From the NCBI GenBank assembly GCA_905215195.1, contig CAJMPF010000032.1, forward strand, positions 1-11,075: 11,075 bases of DNA, in the 5' to 3' direction. The position numbers and the translations under genes are program-made. The stretch comes from an uncultured bacterium. Its GTDB lineage: Bacteria > Actinomycetota > Coriobacteriia > Coriobacteriales > Coriobacteriaceae. The notes beneath the pieces were generated by a model. The model saw only the letters and a list, made by a program, of their open reading frames with translations, made no database searches and had not been told where the DNA came from. Below, piece after piece: positions 5,403 through 11,075 of the stretch (position 1 is its first letter; the number at the start of each line of letters is the position of its first letter).

Positions 5403-7856
5403 CTAGCCGCGGACCTCGCCGTTTACGCCCTTGCACACCTTGGTGACGATCTTCTGGTGCGCCTTTTCGACCTCTTCGCTGGTGAGCGTGTGGTCGTCGG
5501 AGCGATACGTAAGCGCAAAGGCCATGGATTTCTTGCCCTTGCCGATGCGGACCGGATCGCGGTAGACATCGAACAGACGCACGCCTTCGAGCAGCTTGCC
5601 GCCGGCACTCGTAATACGACGCTCAAGATCCTCGCAGGTCACAGTGTTGTCGACCACGATAGCAAGGTCGTGCTCAACGGCCGGGTATTGCGAGAACTCA
5701 CGGTAGTTCTCCTGGTTGCGGGCACCCTTGATCAGCTTGTCCAGGTCGAGCTCAAAGGCAACGACGACCTCATCGATGCCCATAGCCTCGCGCGCCTTGG
5801 GGTGAATCTCGCCGACCCAGCCCAGCACGGTGCCGCCGGACAGAACCTCGGCCGCACGACCCGGCTGCAGGAAGGCATAGCCCTCGCCCTCGACGGGACG
5901 GAAGCGAACCTTCTCGATGCGCAGCTGGGCGAGCAGCTCCTCAACGATGCCCTTGCCAAAGAAGAAACGCAGCTTGCGGTACTTCATGTTCCAGGACCGC
6001 TCGCTCCACTGGCCCGAGAGTACGCCCGCCACGGACTTGGTCTCCTTGGGCAGGCTGGCGTTCTCGCGGCCGTGGAACAGGCTGCCGACCTCGTACAGGT
6101 GCACGTTGGGCGTGCCGTGGGCCTCGTTATAGGCCACAGACTGCAGCAGGCCCGGCAGCAGCGAACGACGCATCTCGGTCTGCTCGGCCACCAGCGGGTT
6201 CATGAGAACCACGGGGCAACCGCGGCCCTCGGTGGACATGCCAATCTTCTCCAGGTCGCCCGGGGCGGCAAAGCCAAAGGTCGTGGTCTCGTTGAGGCCA
6301 CAGGCGCGCAGGATCTCGCCGACCTTGCGGGTAAGCTTCTGCTCGCGCGTCAGACCGCCGATGTGGTTCTTGGCAGCCGGAATGGTCGCCGTCACACGGC
6401 CCATGCCCCATAGGCGCAGGACCTCCTCGATCAGGTCAATCTCGCGCGGCAGGTCGGGACGGAAGCTCGGCGGGGTGACCATAAAGTCCTCGCCGTCGCG
6501 CTCGACGGTGCAGCCCAGGCGAGTGAGCGAACGCTCGATAAACTCGGGCTCGATGTCGGCACCGCAAATGGCGTGCACGCGGGCCAGGCGCAGCTTGATG
6601 CTGTCGATGGTCTTGGGCGCGGGGAAAACGTCGACATAGCCGGGAGCAACCTCGCCGCCGGCGATCTGTTCGATCAGAGCGCAGGTGACGTTAGCGACAT
6701 CCACGCAGCCGGTCTCGTCGACCTGGCGCTCAAAGCGAATGGAGGCGTCGGAGATCAGCGACAGGTCGCGGCTGGTGTGCGAGGTGCGACCGGCGTTGAA
6801 GCAGGCGCTCTCGACCATCACGTCGACGGTGTCGTCCTCGATCTCGGAATCCATGCCGCCCATAACGCCGGCCAACGCCACGGGGCGCTCGCCGTCGGTG
6901 ATGAGGCCCATGCCGGCGTCGAGCGTGCGCTCCTCGCCGTCGAGCGTCGTAAACTTCTCGTCCTGCTGGGCGGCGCGAACCACCACGCGACGCCTGCCAT
7001 CGCGCTCGACAAAGGTGTCCAGGTCAAAGGCGTGCAGCGGCTGACCGGTGAGCATCATCACGTAATTGGTGATGTCGACGATGTTGTTGTGCGGGCGCAC
7101 GCCCAGGGCGTTGAGGCGCTTGACCATCCAGTCGGGCGAGGGGCCGACCTTCACGTTGCGCACGATGCGGGCAACGTAGCGGTCGCACAGGCCCTCGTCT
7201 GCAATCTCGACGGAAAGCTCGTCGTCGGTCGCGCGGCCGGTCTCGGCCTTGATGGCGGGCAGCTCAACGTGAAAATCGCGGTCGAAAATGGCGCCGGTCT
7301 CGCGGGCCATGCCGATCATGGACAGGCAGTCGGGACGGTTGGGCGTGATCTCGCAGTCGAGCACGGTATCACTCGAGCCCACGTACTCGGCAAACGGCAT
7401 GCCGCAGGGCGTATCCTCGGGCAGGATCATGATGCCGGAGTGGTCGCCACCCAGGCCGAGCTCGCGCGCGGAGCAGTTCATGCCCATGGACACGACGCCG
7501 CGAAGCTTGCTCTTCTTGATCTTGACGTCGCCGGGAAGCACGGCGCCGATCATTGCCGTGACGATGTGGTCGCCGGCCTCGAAGTTCTGCGCGCCGCAGA
7601 CGATCTGCAACGGAGCAGGATTGCCGTCGGGGTCGAGGTTCTTGTCGCCCACGTCGACCGAGCACACATACATGTGGTCGCTATCGGGGTGCGGGATCTT
7701 GGTGAGCACCTTGGCGGTCACCACGTGGTCGAAGGACTCGCCCACGGTGTCGATCGCCTCGACCTCGGTGCCGGTACGGATATATTCGTCCGAAAGGGTC
7801 TTGGGATCCTCCGGAATATCGATCATGGTCTTGAGCCAGTCGTAAGAAACGCGCAT
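5403..7856 (-). CDS. pheT: Phenylalanine--tRNA ligase beta subunit
   Basis: The 817-residue beta subunit of the (alpha beta)2 enzyme that charges tRNA-Phe; it binds the tRNA and edits mischarged Tyr-tRNA-Phe. Length and order match bacterial PheT. The N-terminus is MRVSYDWLKTMIDIP, with the EMAP/OB-type tRNA-binding domain at about 40-160 (VCGAQNFEAGDHIVTAMIGAVLPG). The B3/B4 editing region covers about 215-385 (NALGVRPHNNIVDITNYVM). The B5 domain follows (about 410-485), then a catalytic-like core that lacks synthetase activity (about 490-700). The anticodon-binding FDX-ACB domain occupies the last 95 residues (REFSQYPAVEHDLAIVV). AAAGGAGA sits at a good distance before the ATG. It lies 63 bases after pheS, in one T-box-controlled operon, and ends before an intrinsic terminator. 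I see no frameshift or missing domain. Confidence 0.97.
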   Translation of the reverse strand: MRVSYDWLKTMIDIPEDPKTLSDEYIRTGTEVEAIDTVGESFDHVVTAKVLTKIPHPDSDHMYVCSVDVGDKNLDPDGNPAPLQIVCGAQNFEAGDHIVTAMIGAVLPGDVKIKKSKLRGVVSMGMNCSARELGLGGDHSGIMILPEDTPCGMPFAEYVGSSDTVLDCEITPNRPDCLSMIGMARETGAIFDRDFHVELPAIKAETGRATDDELSVEIADEGLCDRYVARIVRNVKVGPSPDWMVKRLNALGVRPHNNIVDITNYVMMLTGQPLHAFDLDTFVERDGRRRVVVRAAQQDEKFTTLDGEERTLDAGMGLITDGERPVALAGVMGGMDSEIEDDTVDVMVESACFNAGRTSHTSRDLSLISDASIRFERQVDETGCVDVANVTCALIEQIAGGEVAPGYVDVFPAPKTIDSIKLRLARVHAICGADIEPEFIERSLTRLGCTVERDGEDFMVTPPSFRPDLPREIDLIEEVLRLWGMGRVTATIPAAKNHIGGLTREQKLTRKVGEILRACGLNETTTFGFAAPGDLEKIGMSTEGRGCPVVLMNPLVAEQTEMRRSLLPGLLQSVAYNEAHGTPNVHLYEVGSLFHGRENASLPKETKSVAGVLSGQWSERSWNMKYRKLRFFFGKGIVEELLAQLRIEKVRFRPVEGEGYAFLQPGRAAEVLSGGTVLGWVGEIHPKAREAMGIDEVVVAFELDLDKLIKGARNQENYREFSQYPAVEHDLAIVVDNTVTCEDLERRITSAGGKLLEGVRLFDVYRDPVRIGKGKKSMAFALTYRSDDHTLTSEEVEKAHQKIVTKVCKGVNGEVRG

Positions 7857-7919
7857 CTAACTGGTCTCCTTTCATAAATGCGGCTTTGAGCCGGAAACTG
7901 CAACTAAGAAGAAAGCGTT

Positions 7920-8996
7920 CTAGAACTGGTTCAAGAACCTCATGTCACCAGTCATCAACGTTCGCAGGTCGGGCAGGTCGTAGCGCAGTGCCGCGACGCG
8001 CTCGGCGCCAATACCAAAGGCGAAGCCGGTGTACTTCTCGGGGTCGATGCCGCAGTTGATCAGGACGTTGGGGTCGACCATGCCGCAGCCCAGGATCTCG
8101 ATCCAGCCGCTGTGCTTGCAGAAGTTGCAGCCCTTGCCGCCGCACACGTGGCAGCTCACGTCCACCTCGCAGGAAGGCTCGGTGAAGGGGAAGAAGTGTG
8201 GGCGATAGCGCGTCTTGCGATCCTCGCCAAACATGCACTTAACAAAGTAGTCGAGCGTGCCCTTAAGATCGCCAAAGGTGATGCCCTCGTCGACGACCAG
8301 GCCCTCGATCTGGTTGAACTGCGGCAGGTGGCAGGCGTCGGCCGTGTCGGGACGGTAGACGGTGCCCGGGCAGATCATGTAGATGGGCGGCTTCTGCAAC
8401 TCCATGGTGTGGATCTGCACGCCCGAGGTCTGGGTGCGCAGCAGCACGTCGGACTCGCCATGGGCGTGAGCCTCGGGGTGCGCGACGCTGCCGGGGTTGT
8501 TATCGACCACGTAGAAGGTATCGCGGGCCGAGCGGCTCGGGTGATCCATGGGGGCGTTGAGCGCGGTGAAGTTGTAGTAGGAGGTATCGACCATGGGGCC
8601 GGACTCGACGGTGTAGCCGATGCCGCAGAAGATGTCCTCGGCCTCCTCGATGATCTGCTTGATCAGGTGCTGGTGACCGATCTGCGGACGGATGCCCGGC
8701 AGTGTGATGTCGACGGCCTCGTGCTCGAGTGCGTGCTTGAGGGTGGCGGCCTTCATCTCGGTGGTGCGCTCGTCGAGCATGCCCTCGATCAGCTGGCGCA
8801 TCTCGTTGGCGCGTTTGCCCATCATGGGACGATCCTCGGGAGCGAGCTTGCCCATCATGCGCATCAGGCCGGTGATACGGCCCTTGCGGCCGAGCAGCTC
8901 AACGCGCGCGGCCTCGAGCTTGGCGGCGTCGTCGGCGCTAGTGACGAGCTCCTTGGCCTCTTCCTCGAGTTTGACCAGATCATCAATCAGACTCAT
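7920..8996 (-). CDS. pheS: Phenylalanine--tRNA ligase alpha subunit
   Basis: The 358-residue catalytic subunit of phenylalanyl-tRNA synthetase, a class II enzyme that activates Phe with ATP and transfers it to tRNA-Phe. Residues 1-90 form the helical/coiled-coil tRNA-binding arm. The catalytic domain shows motif 2 as GTVYRPDTADACHLPQFNQIEG (211-232, with Arg215) and motif 3 as GFAFGIGAERVAAL (324-337). A C-x2-C-x4-C-x2-C cluster (Cys282, 285, 290, 293) lies within the FTEPSCEVDVSC segment; it looks like the zinc-ribbon-like insertion found in many Gram-positive PheS proteins. The ATG at 8996 has GAAAGGGAAG just before it and gives the normal N-terminus MSLIDDLVKL. The frame stays open to 9179, but that would place coding sequence across the leader terminator. 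It is the first gene of the pheST operon. Confidence 0.97.
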   Translation of the reverse strand: MSLIDDLVKLEEEAKELVTSADDAAKLEAARVELLGRKGRITGLMRMMGKLAPEDRPMMGKRANEMRQLIEGMLDERTTEMKAATLKHALEHEAVDITLPGIRPQIGHQHLIKQIIEEAEDIFCGIGYTVESGPMVDTSYYNFTALNAPMDHPSRSARDTFYVVDNNPGSVAHPEAHAHGESDVLLRTQTSGVQIHTMELQKPPIYMICPGTVYRPDTADACHLPQFNQIEGLVVDEGITFGDLKGTLDYFVKCMFGEDRKTRYRPHFFPFTEPSCEVDVSCHVCGGKGCNFCKHSGWIEILGCGMVDPNVLINCGIDPEKYTGFAFGIGAERVAALRYDLPDLRTLMTGDMRFLNQF

Positions 8997-9015
8997 GTCT
9001 TCCCTTTCGTCTCTC

Positions 9016-9065
9016 GCACATCCGCGCTCCGGGACGGCTGACGCCGCCCGATGTTGCGGATGCGC
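9016..9065 (-). other. Structured hairpin in the pheS leader
   Basis: Arms 9056-9065 and 9016-9025 make 10 pairs with one G-U. Inside them, 9043-9050 and 9030-9038 make a second stem of 8 pairs with a single bulged T and a 4-base loop. It lies between the T-box terminator and the pheS ribosome-binding site and has no T-run, so it is not a terminator. Its function is unknown. Confidence 0.55.
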
Positions 9066-9080
9066 GGCCCGGTTCGGTAA

Positions 9081-9367
9081 CAAAAAAACCGCCCTCGGGC
9101 ATGTACATTGCCCAAGGACGGTTGAATTCCGCGGTACCACCTTGTTTGACCCGGCGGATGTCTGGCCCGCCGCGCCCACTCTGTGCCTCTTGTCGCGAGG
9201 CTCACGGCTTCCCTACTGGGACTTTGCTGCCACTGGCCGCGTGCCCGTTGAGGTCGCTGCTCGGGAGTGAACGCTTGGCCCTTGCCACCGCAGGAAGGCT
9301 TGCAGCCCATGACCTTCCCTCTCTTGCCGGCGACGCGGCGGGCAAAACCCTCTCCGTCAACGCATTG
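9081..9367 (-). promoter_or_regulatory. T-box riboswitch (tRNA-Phe specific) controlling pheST
   Basis: This leader senses uncharged tRNA-Phe and allows read-through into pheS-pheT. The conserved T-box core TGGTACCGCG is at 9130-9139 on the minus strand, preceded by AAGG and followed by CGTCCTT, giving the standard antiterminator. Stem I begins at about 9357 with GACGGAG and includes a GGAAGG/CCTTCC distal helix near 9300-9325. The specifier loop lies between GGAG/CTCC and GCCC/GGGC helices. In its 3' side I read UUC (9269-9271) followed by A and the closing helix: a Phe codon, as expected upstream of pheS. Core and terminator are certain. Stem I pairings were folded by eye. Confidence 0.92.
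9082..9121 (-). terminator. T-box-controlled intrinsic terminator
   Basis: Twelve uninterrupted pairs, including two G-U, join 9110-9121 and 9089-9100 around a 9-base loop, followed on the minus strand by TTTTTTT. The 5' arm includes the CCTT that would otherwise pair with AAGG in the T-box antiterminator, so the two structures exclude each other. Confidence 0.9.
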
Positions 9368-9373
9368 GGCTAT

Positions 9374-9382
9374 AGGATAACA
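9374..9382 (-). promoter_or_regulatory. Candidate extended -10 of the T-box/pheST transcript
   Basis: The minus strand reads TGTTATCCT: TATCCT with a TGn extension, placed to start transcription near 9367, about 10 bases before T-box stem I. No good -35 is found at 16-18 bases. The position fits well; the hexamer itself is only moderate. Confidence 0.4.
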
Positions 9383-9500
9383 CATTTCGCGAGCGCATCG
9401 CCGCGTTCCGTTTTGTTCGCGCTGGGTACAAGGCAGGTAGCTGTGCAAACTGGCCGCGCACCCGCCTGCGGCGCTCGGCCTGCGAGATTAAGGATGCGGT

Positions 9501-11075
9501 ATGGGAAAGAAACTCGATAAGAAGGCCAAGGCCGCCATGGCAAAGGCTGCCAAGAGCGTCAAGGCCGCTAAAGTCGACAAGGCCGTCAAAAAGTTCCGCA
9601 AACTCGAGGGCAAGCTGTGGACTCGTGAGTACCTGCTCAAGATTGCCGAGTTCGATGGAGCGACGATCGCTCCTGTCAACGGCGCTACCGCCCGTGCCGA
9701 CGCCATGGGCACGCTTGCCGGCGAGCATCACAAGCTGCTGACCAGCGAGAAGTCCGTTGAGCTCGTACGCTCGTTAGCGCGCGAGACGGTTGCAGGCGGA
9801 CACGTAGACGACCCGCAGCTGCTCGACGAGATCCGTGTGCTCGGCCGCGACCAGCGCGAGGCAAGCGTCATCCCCACCGAGGAGGCCGAGGCCTGGACCA
9901 GGCTCACCTGCGAGGCCGATGCCGTGTGGCACAAGGCCAAGACGGCCAATGACTGGGCGAGCTTTGAGCCCTATGTGGATAGAATCGTCGCCCAACTTAA
10001 GCATCAGGCCGAGCTCATGGACCCCCAGCGCGACCCATACGACGTTTGGCTCGACCAGTACGAGCGCGGCCTTTCCGCAAAGAGCTTCGATGCGTTTTGC
10101 GATGAGGTCAAGGCGACGGTCGTGCCGCTCGTGCACGCCATCGGCGAGCGCGGCCAGCAGCCCGATGCCGACTTTTTGCACGCCCGCGTGCCCGAGGCCG
10201 CCCAGCGCGCCATGAGCTTCGACCTGATGAAGCTCGTCGGCCTGAACCTGGACGACACCACGCTTGCCTTTACCGAGCACCCGTTTAGCGAGGGCTTTGC
10301 CGTGGGTGACGCGCGCATCGCAACACACATCTACGAGGGCGATTGCATCTCCAACGTCTACAGCATCATCCACGAGGCGGGGCACACCATGTACGAGCTG
10401 GGCGTCAATCCTGCCTATGCGCGCACCTGTCTTGAGGGTGGCACCTCCATGGGCATCCACGAGAGCCAGAGCCGCTTTTTCGAGAACACCGTGGGCCGCA
10501 GCCGTGCCTTTATGGGACCGCTGCTCGAGGTGCTGCGCCGCCACGCACCCGAGGTCTACGGCGACGTCGACGAGGACACGCTCTACCACGCCGTGAACAT
10601 CGCGCAGCCTTCGCTGATCCGCACCGAGGCCGACGAGCTCACCTATCCGCTGCACGTTATGATGCGCTACGAGATCGAGCGCATGCTGTTTGCCGACGAG
10701 GCCACGGCCAAGGACATCCCCGCGCTTTGGAATCGCTTTATGGATGAGTACCTGGGCATTCCCGTTCCCGACTGGCTGGCTTACGGCCCCATCGCCATCG
10801 TGCTGTGCATGTCCATGCACTATTACGCATTCTCCTACATCATGGTCTCCGGCGCGCTCCGCTCCATCAACTCCGAGCTGGAGGAAATGGGCGAGATTCA
10901 GGGGGCCAGCAAGGCGCAGATCCTGCGGCACATCACCCTGCCCCTGATCCTGCCCTCCGTGCTCTCCGCCACCGTCATGACCATCAGCAAATCCATCGGT
11001 ACATACGGCGTCCCTGCCAACCTCGGCAACCGCATCGGTTACTACACGCTGGCCACCAAAATGCGTAACTTCATC
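9501..11075 (+). CDS. M32 carboxypeptidase, truncated and fused in frame to an ABC permease; partial at the window end
   Basis: The frame is open for 525 codons to the window edge. Residues about 35-424 are an M32 family zinc metallocarboxypeptidase, which removes C-terminal amino acids from peptides in the cytoplasm. Motifs seen are HPFS (260-263), the zinc site HEAGH (His291, His295; catalytic Glu292), GIHESQSRFFEN with the third ligand Glu321, and IRTEADELTYPLH (about 373-385). Family members run about 500 residues and end with a VLQDxHWSGG...GYFPTY segment. Here the family match stops at YLGIPVPD (Asp424), and residues 425-525 are an unrelated permease domain. The N-terminus has an unusual Lys/Ala-rich extension of about 34 residues (13 Lys, 9 Ala). 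The ATG at 9501 is chosen because TTAAGGA precedes it by 7 bases. The gene is divergent from pheST. A contig chimera is the likeliest explanation of the fusion. Confidence 0.85.
   Translation, partial: MGKKLDKKAKAAMAKAAKSVKAAKVDKAVKKFRKLEGKLWTREYLLKIAEFDGATIAPVNGATARADAMGTLAGEHHKLLTSEKSVELVRSLARETVAGGHVDDPQLLDEIRVLGRDQREASVIPTEEAEAWTRLTCEADAVWHKAKTANDWASFEPYVDRIVAQLKHQAELMDPQRDPYDVWLDQYERGLSAKSFDAFCDEVKATVVPLVHAIGERGQQPDADFLHARVPEAAQRAMSFDLMKLVGLNLDDTTLAFTEHPFSEGFAVGDARIATHIYEGDCISNVYSIIHEAGHTMYELGVNPAYARTCLEGGTSMGIHESQSRFFENTVGRSRAFMGPLLEVLRRHAPEVYGDVDEDTLYHAVNIAQPSLIRTEADELTYPLHVMMRYEIERMLFADEATAKDIPALWNRFMDEYLGIPVPDWLAYGPIAIVLCMSMHYYAFSYIMVSGALRSINSELEEMGEIQGASKAQILRHITLPLILPSVLSATVMTISKSIGTYGVPANLGNRIGYYTLATKMRNFI
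10773..11075 (+). other. ABC transporter permease fragment joined to the carboxypeptidase frame
   Basis: Residues 425-525 of the open frame are an inner-membrane permease piece of the binding-protein-dependent (iron/spermidine/phosphonate-like) ABC class. A hydrophobic helix (about 428-453, YGPIAIVLCMSMHYYAFSYI) precedes an EAA-type coupling loop, EEMGEIQGASKAQILRHITLPLILP (461-485), which docks on the ATPase. Then come SVLSATVMTISKSIGTYGVPANLG and GYYTLATKMRNFI. The N-terminal helices expected of such a permease are missing. Serine codons differ from the carboxypeptidase part: TCC 8 and AGC 2 here, against TCC 4, AGC 11 and TCG 2 upstream. That suggests another genomic source. Confidence 0.82.

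Noticed and set aside
6573..7877. Long plus-strand open frame opposite pheT (434 codons), with similar ones opposite nikMN (4095-5201) and pheS (8112-9041)
   Set aside because: They are antisense shadows of confidently identified GC-rich genes, have low-complexity Ala/Gly/His/Arg-rich translations, and show no ribosome-binding site or family match.
8997..9179. Extended PheS start giving 61 extra N-terminal residues
   Set aside because: It would translate through the T-box terminator and antiterminator. The ATG at 8996 has a good ribosome-binding site and the normal PheS N-terminus.
9774..10931. Minus-strand open frame of 385 codons opposite the carboxypeptidase
   Set aside because: The opposite strand encodes an M32 enzyme with its zinc motifs, and this frame also runs across the chimeric junction into the permease, as expected of a shadow.
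1..11075. CRISPR array, tRNA or rRNA genes, insertion sequence
   Set aside because: No regularly spaced repeats, no cloverleaf or rRNA motifs, and no transposase-like frame were seen on either strand.

Overview
The window is GC-rich and reads like a Coriobacteriia genome, most likely Collinsella or a close relative. This rests on codon style, a T-box-controlled pheST pair, an ECF-type metal transporter, and an orphan AbiEi-like/nuclease-like protein of a kind I associate with gut Coriobacteriia. The genus is an inference; no rRNA is present.

Layout. Bases 1-62 may hold the last codons of an unidentified gene. Bases 63-445 are non-coding, more AT-rich, and contain an inverted pair of a 20-base motif. 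A plus-strand gene at 446-1519 encodes a possible two-part AbiEi-like/PD-(D/E)XK protein. It converges on a minus-strand gene (1516-2364) for a zinc-dependent phospholipase C-like protein, and the two stop codons share one CTAG. Next, all on the minus strand, comes an ECF-type transporter operon, nikMN-nikQ-nikO (5156 to 2445). Its promoter region carries a palindrome of NikR-operator type, and its -35 box lies inside the terminator of the upstream pheT gene. pheS-pheT (8996 to 5403) follows, preceded by a T-box leader with a UUC (Phe) specifier, the T-box core and an intrinsic terminator. On the far side of a divergent intergenic region, a plus-strand M32 carboxypeptidase gene starts at 9501. 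It loses its C-terminus at about 10772 and continues in the same frame into an ABC-transporter permease that runs off the window.

How it works together. Nickel or cobalt uptake appears to be metal-regulated, and phenylalanyl-tRNA synthetase to be controlled by tRNA charging. The most unusual points are the carboxypeptidase-permease junction (contig chimera or real fusion), the NikR-like operator with overlapping terminator and promoter, and the 5' orphan nuclease-like gene with its inverted-repeat upstream region. I see no complete new multi-gene system, no CRISPR array, no tRNA or rRNA gene and no recognisable transposase.
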